From NCBI GenBank assembly GCA_012934845.2, contig WNNJ02001745.1, positions 1 to 64,000 of the forward strand: a stretch of DNA of 64,000 nt, in the 5' to 3' direction. This DNA comes from Pomphorhynchus laevis. Its lineage: Eukaryota; Acanthocephala; Palaeacanthocephala; Echinorhynchida; Pomphorhynchidae. The notes under the pieces were generated by a model that had not been told where the DNA came from, searched no databases, and was given only the letters and a program-made list of their open reading frames with translations. Shown in pieces: positions 1 to 10,925 of the stretch. Both the position numbers and the translations under genes were made by a program. How positions within the stretch are numbered: position 1 is the first letter of the stretch; the number at the start of each line of letters is the position of its first letter.

Positions 1-1264
1 ATATTATAATTAATAATATATATTTATATATTATATTTATTTATTATATATTTATATAAATATATATTTATAATAAATATAAATATATATATTAAAAATA
101 TTAATATCATAAATATTAATATTTAAAGAATTGTGATTAATTGTATTCATTATTGAAATGAATAGTAAAATATAAAATGCATAGTTAGTATTAATTTTGA
201 TTTCGTAAATATACATTAAATTACTTTATTTAAATAGATTTTGTTTATAAATATTGTCTATCAGTTTACTAATCAAATAAAGTAGCACATATTTTCTGCT
301 TTTGACAGCTGCTTTGTATATATTTTTCCTGGCGTAAATTCAAGTTTCAATTATTAATTTCGTTTATTTATTTTTTTTGAAAAAATACGAAGATTTATTT
401 TTTTTAATTATTTATAATTCCTAATGATATAGCAATATATAATTATATATTATATATTCATATATAATATACTATTATATAATATATTTTATATTCATAT
501 ATAATATATATGAATATATATTCATATATATACAAAATATTATTGAAATAATTATTAATAATTAATTATTTAATAATAAATTATTAATAAAATATTAAAT
601 AAAGGAAGGGTTCAAATAGTAAAACAACAATTAAAACTATAGTCAATATTAAATATTAAATAATTAATAATTAGAATAGTAATAATAATCTTTCAATCTA
701 ATAAATAGATTAAAATATCATTTTTGCTTTTTCAATAAGACCGCATTTCTAGAGTTTGAATCATAGATTTGAAAATAGAAACTGTATTAAGTTTAGAAAT
801 ACATAAAAATTTGGGTGAATGAAATATCGTCTTTCAAACTGAATCGTTAGGTTGCATTGGTAGTGGAGGACTGTATACCGACAATAGAAGCCATTTGGAT
901 TTGTTTATAACAATGCGTTTTATTCACACCTAAGAAATCAGCACGTTTACGTCGATAAAGTTAGTGAAGCTACTTGTGCCTATAAGGGCATTGATAATTT
1001 CACCTTCAATTGTGATGAATTGAATTGTTTCTTTGAATTTCTAACGTATAATTCGGGCAGAGTGCAACGAACACAACGATACTGTTGTTTCGAAAAATGA
1101 CTGTTTTCCGGTCATTCTACCGCGTTCTGTGTTGGACACTTAATTCAAGGGTAAAAGATTTTACCGCAAAAATAGCAACGCCTATTACTTTCTGTATTTT
1201 TTAACAGGATTGCTTCTACGCATTATTGCACTGATGGGATCATCGTCTTTATAGTCTCGGACAT
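1..1264. other. AT-rich intergenic DNA
   Basis: The first 600 bases are almost pure A/T with many short palindromic TATA-type runs. No credible ORF, RNA gene or element end was recognised up to the LINE fragment that follows. Confidence 0.6.
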
Positions 1265-1830
1265 CAACAGATTATTTTTAAGATTAAAAGATCAGTTATT
1301 CCCATCCAATCTTATTCTTAACTCTGAAAAATCGCAGGTGATAGCCTTTAATGGCGCCCTTGCAACAAAAAGAAGCTTAAGAGACTATCACTATCTGCAC
1401 TCTGCTCCATTTTCCTACTTCAACCACTCCCATCTTTGCAAACGAATAAAATATCTGGGGTTCATTGTTACGGTGAACTGGTTGGCGAAAGCTGATCTGG
1501 ATAAACTTACACGTATCCTGAAGAGAACTAGGTGGGCCCTGAAACAGGACCAGCATCTGTCATTGAATGGGAAAGCTCAAGTGCGACTTTGCGGTACTTT
1601 GGCTATCTCGGGATTAGTCGTCTTCTCTATAGGACGTCTCCCAGAGCAGAGACTAAGGTTTCTCAAGCACCTCATCTCGCGATTACTTACCATAGTTCGC
1701 ATCGACTGAACTCTTAGGGAGTGAGAGACACCGAGTGATTCTGTCAGAAGGCTGCGCGCTGGTTCGGCCGTGGGGCTCAGATCCCTTTGGACCTAAGGCC
1801 GTGATGGTGTATAAGAAGACAGAAGTATAT
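1265..1830 (+). mobile_element. L-B LINE, 5'-truncated 3' end
   Basis: The fragment reads as the end of the reverse transcriptase ORF of the L-B family. The longest open stretch (1338-1709, 123 codons) includes CKRIKYLGFIVTVNW and then a conserved RLPEQRLRFLKHLISRL block. It matches, in sense and order, the minus-strand copy ending near 12961, including a GC-rich 3' UTR in which CCCTTTGGACCTAAGGCCGT matches the other copy's tail. Only the last ~0.55 kb of an approximately 3 kb element is present. The boundary is approximate, and the clade beyond non-LTR is not certain. Confidence 0.75.
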
Positions 1831-2539
1831 GGTAAAGAGATTATGATGTAAAGAATTATATACGACTTTTGAAATTGTTATGATTTTCAGTTTTTGTTTC
1901 TGACGGTTTTTGTTTTATTTAACAAAATCTTATTTATTTATATTTATATCGCCTTTGTCCATAGTGCAAGTTTGACTGTGCTCGAATAGTCAAAAAACGT
2001 TTGCAGTTTGTCGACATGAGCAACCGTTTTTAACGTAATCGCTACATTCATATCTGCTATAAATGATCGTTTTTATTCGATATGGCATCTACTGTTTTAA
2101 AATCAGATAAATCGGCAAGTTCTTCTAATTGTCGGAGATATCTTTTTAATGCTAATCGATGGATCTTGCCGGTATTTACGCAACTGTAAACGTGCAAATA
2201 CTATATTTAAGGGTTTTATAAATGTAATATCGAGTTTTTGATATCGTCGTCGAATGCTGGACTGTTTTTGATGAGATTGAATATTGGAATAGAAACAAAG
2301 TAGATCAACAATTAGAACCTGGTTTCGTCGAGTAAATCGATTTGCAATGATGAATAGTTTGTGAGTCTTTGTTTCTAATGCTGGCAGGAGAAATGCTTTA
2401 CATTAGAAACTATACGATAAGTCCAATTAAATGTTTTAATTTCTAATATATTAGTATACAGATTCGATGTAACTTTATGTTTTAATGTTAAGCAGTAAAT
2501 GATTACAGTGAATGATTTGAATATATATCTTTAATTTAG
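1831..2539. other. Unclassified AT-rich DNA, possibly intron
   Basis: No ORF or repeat was recognised. The stretch ends in a pyrimidine-rich tract and TTTAG just before the exon-like segment at 2540, so it may be intronic. Confidence 0.4.
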
Positions 2540-2740
2540 GCCTTCTTGCCTGCTGTATTTTTATTTGGAATAACAATGACATTCATAACTGTGGCCGGTA
2601 TTATACAGCAACCGATAGGTAGTTTGGCGTCGATGGGTGTTATTATGATCGGAATTGCAATTTACATTAGTTCCAAAAAAGTATCAGTGTCGGACCCGAC
2701 AAAGAACAAAATAAGTTTGTATTTGTTATTTTTCCTCTAA
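2540..2740 (+). CDS. Probable host exon: C-terminal part of an SLC7-like amino-acid transporter
   Basis: A splice-acceptor-like TTTAATTTAG immediately precedes an open frame of 66 codons, starting AFLPAVFLFGITM. It has two hydrophobic helices separated by the polar turn IQQPIGSLASMGV, then IGIAIYISSKK and a short polar tail before a stop. The pattern of Pro-Ala, long helix, QP/S loop, small-residue helix and then Y resembles the last two transmembrane helices of L-type (SLC7) amino-acid transporters, which act at the plasma membrane. Frame, acceptor and hydrophobicity are seen; the family is inferred. No upstream exons were found in the window's first 2.5 kb. It may be a terminal exon, because the stop lies in the same open frame, or a relic. 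Confidence 0.4.
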   Translation, partial: AFLPAVFLFGITMTFITVAGIIQQPIGSLASMGVIMIGIAIYISSKKVSVSDPTKNKISLYLLFFL

Positions 2741-3045
2741 TTTTTATATTTTCACACTATTAACTTATGCTGATTAAATATTGTAAAACAGGAAAATAGC
2801 GATTTTTTAATTTTACACTTTAATTGTTTTTGTAATATTTAAAAAATATATCCTTAGCACTTGTTTGTTAATTGTGACTAAAATTGTTAGCTTTAAATAA
2901 TAAATATAATAATATAATAAATAATTATTTAATAATTATTATTTAATATTTATTTATTAAGATTTATAATTAATATCAAGTTAAAATAAAAAATTAAAAT
3001 TTAAAATAAAAGTCATTTGTAATAAATTGACCAGTAAATAACATA
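2741..3045. other. AT-rich spacer
   Basis: A/T homopolymer-like runs lead into the PLE end module. Nothing else is seen. If 2540-2740 is a last exon, this would hold its 3' UTR. Confidence 0.4.
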
Positions 3046-4262
3046 CGAGGTATCAGACTAAGGATTAAAGGTCATCAGGAGGAACTACTAAGTTATCAGG
3101 TTTCGGTCCTATTCCTCGATCCGACATGGCAGCAAGGTCAAATACATGCAAATTAAGTATTTCCTCTGATGAAATTTGGTCAACAAGTATCTTTTTCTAA
3201 TACAAAGTATGATATTTGTTATCCATCCATAAAAATTTGTCACTTGAGAGTTTAAATTTATTCTTTATATTATTGTGTTGATTTATATATTTTACTATTT
3301 TCTGCTTGATGTTATTTTTATAGTAATCTAGTTTAAAATATGTATCTATTAAATTATTTAAATGATTTTGAAGAAAGCCAATATCGTTACAAATTGTTGC
3401 AATTCTTAAAATTTCATTATTTAATGTATTATATTTTATATTATATGGTATGCATGAATGCTCATGCAAAAATATGTTTCTTGTAAATTTAAATATGTCA
3501 TCTTTACGATATAAATTAATAGTAGTTTTAGTTAATGTTAATTTAATGTTCATATCTAGATATACACCTTCTTTATCATCAACATTAGTATTGCTTTAAG
3601 AATCAAACTATGTGGATTGATTTAATGTTCATATCTAGATAATAACGGCGATCTACTAGTCTAAGATTAAGAATTTAACTTTAAATTCAGAATTAATTCG
3701 TAAATTAAGCATTTATCATTAATATCAGTTTTATTAAGAATAGGCTACCTGGATAAATTTGTTCACTAATTGAATAAAAATTATTAGAGTTAAATACACA
3801 TATATCATCAATATGTCGAAACATATATTTCATATATTTATATAATTTAGATTTATTTTTTACAAGTAATGAAGAAATTCATATAAAAGTCAATTTTTAG
3901 GAATTGAATAATAAATAACAGACTTTGTATCAGATTAATAATTAGAGGTCGTATGTAGGAACTGTTATTTTATCAGGTTTCAATATATACCTTCTCTATC
4001 GTTAATATTGGCTTTATTAAGAATAAGGCTACCTGAATAAATTTGCTCGCTTATTGAATAAAAATTATTAGAGTTAAATACGCATACATCATCAACATAT
4101 CGAAACATATATTTTATATCTTTATATAATTTAGATTTAGTTTTCAAACAGTTATGAACAAATTCATATTCTATAAAGCTTAGAAATATGTCAGCTATAA
4201 TTGGGCTACTATTACCTCCCATTGGAACAACTTTAATTTGTCTAAATATTATTATAGATAAA
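3046..4262 (-). mobile_element. PLE fragment(s), RT C-terminal part
   Basis: The end module of the Penelope-like family (about 3046-3190: AATAAATTGACC..., GTCATCAGGAGGAACT, CAGGTTTCGG) is followed on the minus strand by the C-terminal part of its RT (3197-3553; LYRKDDIFKFTRN, NEILRIATICNDIGFLQ). A second, shorter end module lies near 3895-3975. It is followed by a further RT piece (3980-4222) with MGGNSSPIIADIFLSFIEYE and FRYVDDVCVF, the latter being the YxDD catalytic motif. This looks like two broken, adjacent copies. The element is decayed. Confidence 0.8.
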
Positions 4263-4638
4263 TAATATAGATTATATAATCTATTAAATAATTAATAGAT
4301 TATAATAGATATAATTAATAATATAATAATTTTTTTGAGAGAAGCAAATTATTAAATATACAAAAAGAATCGGGTTACCCGCAAATGGGTCCCATATAGC
4401 TAGTCTTGCTTGAGTGTTCAGGCATTGGGCGGAGGAAAGCAGATCGCGCACCTCGTATGCACCTGGAAGCCATCCTACACAGCACTACGCTTGTCAGCTG
4501 CCTTAATTTTTTAATTTCCTCCGCGTATGTCGTTTTCCGCTTCGCAGCCAGCAGCAATGCGATTCGCTTTAGTGTTGTGGAAGCTTCATTCCCTAGACCT
4601 CCGAAATGGGAGAGAATAAATGGAACGAATGAATCCCT

Positions 4639-6948
4639 CTATATGGTCGTAACTCGTTCAAGATATTTGGTCTTATTTCTGTTTTCATGATTCCCAAAAC
4701 AGTCGACGGGTGCCTTTGACTGGTTCGAAGGTGAAAATGCGCTGAAGACGCATACATCAAAGAAGGTTTTCACCGTTCGATCGCCAAAGAGGCCCGAGCA
4801 TGAAACGTCCAGTCTTGCATCCTTGTTCTGAGTGGTCGATGTATTCTTGAATTGGACTTGGACATCAATACTTTGAAGAACAGGGTCTTTCCTAACGTTG
4901 TGGCACAGTTCAGTTAATTTTGACGCGATGAGGTCAGATATTGCGTCGTGCCTCATTGACGGTAAGCCACCAAGCTTACATGCGAGAGCATGTGAAATTA
5001 AATTGCGCTCCCCACATTGGCATATACGTGGAGCGTCATCGGGTAAGAGTCCGTAACGTGCTGCAACGGAGTCTATAAATTCAGCATTACTGATGCGTGT
5101 GCGTTCGTCGTATGTAGGGTATATTGCCAGCCATGATGAGCTACCTTTTATCTCTAAATGACTAAGGGCCGTGCGCAGTAATTGATCAGACTTCTCGCGT
5201 ACATCCGCAATTTTTCGATTCGTGTTATCTCGCATAGACGACCTTATATTAGACAAGATCATGTCCTGCGCCTGAACGACTTCCGTTGAGGGCAAACCGT
5301 TAAGATTTGGAGCGCATAGCATCTTGGAAGTTTCAAACTGCCCATACGGATCATCAGCTGGGTCATGAAGACCAATACCATCATCTTTAATTCCGAGCAA
5401 ACACAATTTCCATAAGATATCATTTGTAGCGACGTCTACGCCAGTGCATACCTTCATAAACGATTTAGACGCTGAAATGGGTGGTACAAACCATTCACTC
5501 TTGCACAATGTCGTACGCAGTATGTGCGTCATCTTAAATTGAACCGACCTTATCACCGCTGTGTACGCCACTTGAACGTCTACATTCGCGATTTCATAAA
5601 GGCGATCGATCGATTTTGCTGATTCCTTAATCTTGGATTTAGTGTAGTCAGTCATAAATTCAACGTTCCCAATCGGCGCACCAAGCAGTGATATGCCATT
5701 CTCGACAATGCCCACAGGTACACTCGAGAATTCAGACCGTATATGAGCCGGATTGTTTCCATTTGTATAGATCATGCACTTGGAAGTGTTGATGTAGAAT
5801 CCGAAAGCCGGCCCGAGCTCTATTAGGCGTTTCATCACTGCATGCACCTGGCGAGGAGGACCGATTATGTTACCATCATCGGCATACCAAAGGTGACGTA
5901 CATCCTTAAATTCTTCTTTGAGGCGTAGAAATAGAGGTAGCGTCGCTACGGAGAACGCGGGTATTGCGAAAACGACCCCTTGAGTGAAACCTTCTGCAGA
6001 CCACAAGATGTCGCCGTCTGTTGAAAGGATACTTGGCTCTGTATATAGGTTTGTGAGGGATTGAGCTAACGCTGGGTATATATGCTGCATATTTCTGAGC
6101 GCTAGTTTTCTGTTTACGCGATTGAAAGCGTTATCCGCATCAATTGTAAGGAGAATCAATTCGCTGTCGGAAGATAGGTAGTGGCGTGTTGCGTGTATCA
6201 CACATTCGATTCCGGCTCTTTGGCCCGCGCAAAATTGTAGTGTGTTGCAGGCGTCTTGTAATTGACGTTGTGTAATGCTCAGAATCGTCTTGGACACAAT
6301 CCTCCTTGAAACGTATCCGATACCGATAGGACGAACACGGTTCGGCTTACTCAGAGGAATAAGTCTGCTTGCGGTCAGAGCACGAATTGAGTCGGCGGAC
6401 AAGTTGGTTGTAGCGAGCGATCTTGCGAACGAGGTCAATGCCTCAGCCAGGTCTCTAGATATGGCACCGAATTTAGTCAACATATGTGTCCAGGCCATCG
6501 CGTCGAAGCCAGATGGACCTGCGCCTCCGCTGATTCTGCGAGCATGGGTTACAATAAGGTCAGCATCTAATATTTCGAATGTAACCGGGTGGAATGGTGC
6601 TAAATTATTGAGGGGCCCATCGAGTGTTGAGTCTGAACAAATGTGTGCTCCTTCCAGATGCTTAGACGTGAGGATGTCTCGCACAGGGACGCCATTGATA
6701 ATTGAGCTAAGTCCGAGCGGCTGGCCGCAACCGGTTCTTGAGTAGAGTAGCTTTACTGCAGCTGAAAGTTTGCCGCCAAGAACTAACCTTCTGAACGTTC
6801 TATGCCACTCGGTGAAGCTTTCTTGGCGCATTTTTTGAGCCTCAAGCTCTTGTAGGTGGCATGCCTCTTCATATAGACTTTGTATATCGCCATTAAGCCA
6901 GGTGTTCATGTGACGGGAGAATGTGTCATTCGCCCGCTTCGAAGTCAA
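4639..6948 (-). CDS. R1 reverse transcriptase with C-terminal RLE endonuclease
   Basis: This 769-residue frame has no in-frame ATG at its upstream edge (the first codon is TTG), so it was probably continuous with upstream sequence. Visible parts are: GGAGPSGFDAMAW (141-153); fingers SRLIPLSKPNRVRPIGIGYVSRR (194-216); motif A LLTIDADNAFN (266-276); motif B FTQGVVFAIP (321-330); motif C WYADD (354-358); a thumb to about 600; a CCHC knuckle CQCG...SHALACKLGGLPSMRH (643-667); and a PD-(D/E)XK-like pair, DARLDV (710-715) and FFDVCVF (729-735). Related copies have GDP in motif B; here it is GVV, which may weaken activity. Known R2-group LINEs nick their target with such an endonuclease and prime reverse transcription there. 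After the stop at 4639-4641 the same frame continues to GPICG at 4375, and that C-terminus overlaps the conserved 3' motif. Confidence 0.85.
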   Translation of the reverse strand: MTSKRANDTFSRHMNTWLNGDIQSLYEEACHLQELEAQKMRQESFTEWHRTFRRLVLGGKLSAAVKLLYSRTGCGQPLGLSSIINGVPVRDILTSKHLEGAHICSDSTLDGPLNNLAPFHPVTFEILDADLIVTHARRISGGAGPSGFDAMAWTHMLTKFGAISRDLAEALTSFARSLATTNLSADSIRALTASRLIPLSKPNRVRPIGIGYVSRRIVSKTILSITQRQLQDACNTLQFCAGQRAGIECVIHATRHYLSSDSELILLTIDADNAFNRVNRKLALRNMQHIYPALAQSLTNLYTEPSILSTDGDILWSAEGFTQGVVFAIPAFSVATLPLFLRLKEEFKDVRHLWYADDGNIIGPPRQVHAVMKRLIELGPAFGFYINTSKCMIYTNGNNPAHIRSEFSSVPVGIVENGISLLGAPIGNVEFMTDYTKSKIKESAKSIDRLYEIANVDVQVAYTAVIRSVQFKMTHILRTTLCKSEWFVPPISASKSFMKVCTGVDVATNDILWKLCLLGIKDDGIGLHDPADDPYGQFETSKMLCAPNLNGLPSTEVVQAQDMILSNIRSSMRDNTNRKIADVREKSDQLLRTALSHLEIKGSSSWLAIYPTYDERTRISNAEFIDSVAARYGLLPDDAPRICQCGERNLISHALACKLGGLPSMRHDAISDLIASKLTELCHNVRKDPVLQSIDVQVQFKNTSTTQNKDARLDVSCSGLFGDRTVKTFFDVCVFSAFSPSNQSKAPVDCFGNHENRNKTKYLERVTTI

Positions 6949-7241
6949 TTGGTGGCACCGTTGCAGTACAAGATGACCCAGGATAAAGCTCTCATCAGAG
7001 ACGTTTGATTTTTTGAAGCTCCTTCGTATATTTTTGCCATCTCAGCGATAAATGGTTTAGAGTGGGCATTAAGCGGCAAACGAAATAGATTAGGCTTCCA
7101 ACGCACCACATCGTTGAACATTAACTCGAGCGGATCCTGAGCATCAATCGGTACGATATTCGGATTGTGTGTCCATGGAAAGATGGGATTTAAGTGTACC
7201 GCTGCGACTGACTCAATCTGTTCAGAATCAGCTGCGATCAC
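6945..7241 (-). CDS. R1 linker ORF between Cys-rich leader and RT
   Basis: This 98-residue segment (VVRWKPNLFRLPLNAHSK, IYEGASKNQTSLM) joins the Cys-rich leader to the RT. It is in frame with the leader and overlaps the RT frame at its end. A relative of the same linker is readable in R5 (YPVFIQLRLNLFPFPN). It is hydrophilic and has no recognised domain. The overlap could be a frameshift mutation or an original overlapping arrangement; one copy cannot decide. Confidence 0.55.
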   Translation of the reverse strand: MIAADSEQIESVAAVHLNPIFPWTHNPNIVPIDAQDPLELMFNDVVRWKPNLFRLPLNAHSKPFIAEMAKIYEGASKNQTSLMRALSWVILYCNGATN

Positions 7242-7256
7242 GGCTCCCGCAACCGG

Positions 7257-7454
7257 TTATTTGTCGAACCCCAGATTGTCGTTATTAGAGCCTCTCTGTG
7301 GCGCCGATGGTAATTGAAGTCGTCTCGTACACTGCGGAGCGAGGCAGCTTATGCACGGCCGATTCGCTCTGGCACACGCGCAACCTTTACACTTCGCAGC
7401 TGCCCCATTGCATTGGCAGCACTTCGGCACCGAACAAGGTTTTCTTCTGGGCAT
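7257..7454 (-). CDS. R1 Cys-rich leader ORF
   Basis: This 65-residue ORF starts with MPRRKPCSVPKCCQC and carries ten cysteines in about 36 residues (C7, C12, C13, C15, C22, C25, C27, C34, C37, C42) in a KCKGCACARA..RPCISC pattern. Such a module probably chelates zinc and may bind nucleic acid, but no function is shown. The same pattern opens element R5 (37513) and the L-C2 ORF (40319). The frame after its TAA is the same as that of the downstream ORF at 6945-7241, so the two were probably one polypeptide interrupted by a single stop. Confidence 0.7.
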   Translation of the reverse strand: MPRRKPCSVPKCCQCNGAAAKCKGCACARANRPCISCLAPQCTRRLQLPSAPQRGSNNDNLGFDK

Positions 7455-7460
7455 TTGTAT

Positions 7461-7810
7461 GTTATTTCAACGATTTTTTGTAATTAGTGCTTGTAACCGA
7501 GTTGTTACTTATTGTAATTTGTGTAATTAGCTAGAACAATTATAAATTTTTTTGGTTCTTTTGCTCGCTCTCTGGTTGGCTCACTTCTTGGCTCTTTGGT
7601 CTTCTTGGCTCTTTGTATTTACTTTAGATTTGTAATTGGTGTATGTTATTAATTGTAATTAGTGTATGTTATTTTATTGTTGTTTGCTGGAACACTTTTT
7701 ATGTATATTAGATCTCTAACTTTTTTATAATATAATAATAATATAATATAATAATTAATAGATATAATGTTATGAATAAAATTTTACAATTTTATTATTG
7801 TAAATAATAA
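7461..7810 (-). other. Probable R1 5' leader and flank
   Basis: On the plus strand, CTTGGCTC/TTTGG repeats (about 7560-7615) and a doubled TGTATGTTATT segment (about 7640-7670) precede A/T-only sequence. The repeats make the coding strand purine-rich. No ORF is seen. The exact 5' end of R1 is not visible. Confidence 0.4.
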
Positions 7811-8100
7811 TTAAAATGATTTTGAAGACAGCCAATATCATTACATATTGATGCAATTCTTAAAATTCCATTATTTAATGTATTATATTTTATATTATCT
7901 GGTATGCATGAATGCTCATGCAAAAATATGTTTCTTGTAAATTTAAATATGTCATCTTTACGATATAAATAATACGTTTAATTGATGTTAATTTAATTGT
8001 CATATCTATATATACATTCTTATCATTAATATACATTAATAAACATTCTGTATCATTAATATTAGTTTTATTAAGAAAATGGCTATCTAGATAAATAAAA
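7811..8100 (-). mobile_element. PLE fragment
   Basis: Short minus-strand piece of the PLE RT C-terminal region (the homologue of NHLNDFLQ and NEILRIATICNDI) followed by a decayed YLDMNIKLT region. It is likely part of the PLE copy that R1 interrupted. Confidence 0.65.
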
Positions 8101-9633
8101 ATTTATAATTTTTAATAATAAAAATTTTATCCAAAATGTGTTGTAAAAAATTAAAACAAAAAAAATATAAAATTAAATGAAAAAATTAAAAGCCACTATA
8201 GGATTCTTTCACGGTTAAGGTCCAATCTGTATATTATGTGTTTGAGCATTTTTAACCCAAGAAGGCATTACGCAGAATACCATATTGAAAATAATATTCA
8301 ATTGTTCAATTGAATATCGTAAAAAATATGATTTGTTTAATAATCTAACAGAAACTTTGACTTATCCATCAACACGGGTTTTATTTCCATTAGTTTATAG
8401 TAATATGATTCAATCTAGTAAATAAATATATAATTTATTGCAATTTAATTAATAATTAAATAACACATGATGTGATGAGTATGTGATACTATGCCATTAT
8501 TATTCTGATAATGTATCAGTCCGCAAATTATCTACAGACAGCATCTTATATATAATTCGCCTATATAATCTTATTGGTAGATGAAATATTACGTATTGTT
8601 TCATTTTCATATATTTAATATTATATATTTATTATAAATTAGATAGTTTTAAAGGAACGAAGACGCAACTATTTCCTTAATTTAAAGCTCACTATTTCGA
8701 TAGTTCCTGCTATGATCATCAGGATTAGATTTAAAATAGTTTTTTAATTCATATTTATATTTATCATTTTTAACTCCTATTTATTAGAAATATATGTATT
8801 TACATATATTTATTGTTACATTTTCATATATTGTTTCATTTTCCCAATTAATATATTATTCTACAATATTGAAAACAATTATGTTTCCGTTTAGATTCAA
8901 TGATTATAGCCGTTCAAACTACAATCAATTCAGCTCCAACAGCAAGCTATTAAAAATAGAATAAAACTAAGTTATACTGATATTGAAAGAATTTATTTTC
9001 AAAAATCAAATAATTTATGTTAAAATACCTTTGCTTTTGTATTAAATTGGTACATTTTGAGAATTAATGTGATGATAATAATTTGAAATTTATCTTTAAT
9101 AAATTTTAAAGAATTGAATAATCTAGAATTTTAAATATATGATAGAAAGATTTATTTATCAACCAATGTGTCACCACGGGCTTAGGAGAAATATATTACA
9201 GTCTATACAAGTATGAATTAACGGAGAACAAGTTTTCCACTGGAAATCTAGATTCAATATTACTAGAAATCTAAATTCAATAAACTTCAGATGTATGTAA
9301 ATTAACATCACTGCATTATTCCATTAATTGACTTTAAACTGAATCTTGAAAGAATGGAATATCTTTGTATGTGTAATAATTATTCGCAAGGTTGTTGGCA
9401 AAATCGACATCGGCAGTCAACATATTTGATATGACATGGAATGGAATTTTCACAGATCTTATCGTGGTAACCGTGTATCGACAAGCGAAGAAATCAAAGG
9501 ACGTTTAAAATATAACGAATATTTCCACATTAATGGTTGCAGTAACGCAGGAGTTTTATGTTGGATTAATATTGAATTTAAATTTCAAATTTAATAATTT
9601 AAAACTGTTTTAATGTTAATTAATAAGATCAGA
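8101..9633. other. AT-rich DNA with one PLE-like scrap
   Basis: No ORF was recognised. At about 8690-8740, GATAGTTCCTGCTATGATCA and the bases after it are a degraded PLE end module. The stretch 9360-9550 is somewhat less AT-rich but carries no coding frame I can support. Confidence 0.45.
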
Positions 9634-9670
9634 TAACTGAGTCTGCGTATTTTATACGCAGACTCAGTTA
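9634..9670. repeat. Perfect 16-bp-arm palindrome, PLE-associated terminus
   Basis: TAACTGAGTCTGCGTA, five bases, then its exact reverse complement. A near-identical palindrome is at 11719-11755. One arm of it ends PLE copies at about 23080, 24835, 28335 and 59875. Confidence 0.85.
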
Positions 9671-9736
9671 CTTTATTTTATTTACTTTTATTTTATATAT
9701 AAACATTAGTTAATGATGGTTTTATATCAATTTAAA

Positions 9737-10330
9737 ATTTAAAATAAAAGTAAATTTTATGAATTCACTAATAAATAACAGACGATGTATCAGAATAAGG
9801 ATTAGAGGTCATTAGGTTTTCAAAATAAGTTATTTTATTTACCAAACGATCTTTGGAATTTTAATGTTATTATTGTTAACTTTTATCACTTCAGTTTATC
9901 GGGTAAACTTTATTAAAATTGATGTTTAGTGGCACTCTTAAATAATTTTGATTTATCAAAATATTTAAGGCTTCTGTCAATGCCATTTTATCCATATATT
10001 TAAAAATTATTAGAGTTAAATACACATATATCATCAATGTATCGAAATATATATTTCATATCTTTATATAATTTAGATTTTTTAAACAGTTATGATCAAA
10101 TTTATATTCTATAAAGCTTAAAAATAAGTCATCCATAATTGGGCTACTATTACCACCCATTGGAACACCTTTTACTTGTCTAAATATAGATGTCCCTACT
10201 TTTAAATAATTTTGATTTATCAAAATATTTAAGGATTCTATCAATTCAATTTTATCCATATATTTATATTTACCATATATTTATATGATACTAGATTATA
10301 TAGTATATTATATTTATATAGTATATTTAA
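9737..10330 (-). mobile_element. PLE fragment
   Basis: End module (9737-9830; ATAACAGACGATGTATCAGA) followed by decayed minus-strand RT. The readable part (10056-10259) includes NQNYLKVGTSIFRQVKGVPM and SSPIMDDLFLSFIEY, the stretch just before the YxDD motif. The two parts are separated by further scrambled PLE sequence. Confidence 0.7.
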
Positions 10331-10334
10331 AGTG

Positions 10335-10696
10335 ATGAACAAATTTATATTCTATAAAGCTTAGAAATATGTCAGCTATAATTGGGCTACTATTACCACC
10401 CATTGGAACAACTTTAATTTGTCTAAATATTATTATAGATAAATAATATAGATTATATAATCTATTAAATAATTAATAGATTATAATAGATATAATTAAT
10501 AATAATATAATAATTTTTTTGAGAGAAGCAAATTATTAAATATACAAAAAGAATCGGGTTACCCGCAAATGGGTCCCATATAGCTAGTCTTGCTTGAGTG
10601 TTCAGGCATTGGGCGGAGGAAAGCAGATCGCGCACCTCGTATGCACCTGGAAGCCATCCTACACAGCACTACGCTTGTCAGCTGCCTTAATTTTTT
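10335..10696 (-). repeat. Duplicate of 4154-4512: composite PLE/R junction
   Basis: This block repeats 4154-4512 almost base for base. It comprises a PLE RT piece, an A/T-rich linker, the R terminal motif (10556-10576) and the last ~100 bases of the R coding region, ending abruptly after CCTTAATTTTTT. The differences I see are a few substitutions and one 3-base indel in an AAT run. Because it carries the same junction as R1, it must derive from R1's locus or the reverse. Confidence 0.85.
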
Positions 10697-10925
10697 GCTA
10701 CTATTAACTAACATTAGAACACCTTTTAGTTGTCTAAAAGGTGTTTTTTAATAAATAATTTTTATTTATCAAAATGTTTAGTGTTTCTATCAATTCAATT
10801 TAATTCAGATATTTATATTTATTTAATGGTTTAATTTTTGTTAGATAGGCGTTATAGTTATTATAAAATATACATGTATGTATTTTTTCAAATATAAAGT
10901 TAATTAATATTTCTAACGCTTGCAA
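10697..10925 (-). mobile_element. PLE fragment beyond the duplicated block
   Basis: Starts with a diverged repeat of the PLE sequence found just left of the R piece (GCTACTATTA...GAACACCTTTT...TTGTCTAAA), then runs on through the decayed RT region corresponding to YNAYLTKIKPSNKY. The repeated ~45 bases could be a diverged target-site duplication. Confidence 0.6.

Larger units (their letters stand above)
4360..7460 (-). mobile_element. R1: near-complete RLE-type LINE (R2-group-like)
   Basis: This is the best copy of family R. In coding order it has a Cys-rich leader, a linker ORF, an RT, a CCHC knuckle, a restriction-like endonuclease, and the terminal motif GGGTTACCCGCAAATGGGTCC (complement) at 4372-4392 next to an A/T-rich tail. 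The three ORF pieces are listed separately. Damage visible in the coding strand is light: an in-frame stop at 7257-7259, a frame change near 6945, and a stop at 4639-4641 followed by about 88 further in-frame codons. It is flanked by PLE fragments on both sides, so it probably landed in PLE DNA. Purine-rich repeats at 7540-7620 may be its 5' leader. Confidence 0.85.

Noticed and set aside
1-600. Centromeric or telomeric repeat.
   Set aside because: No regular period; only random-looking A/T palindromes.
6275-6745. 156-codon plus-strand ORF.
   Set aside because: Antisense to the R1 RT, with no motif of its own.
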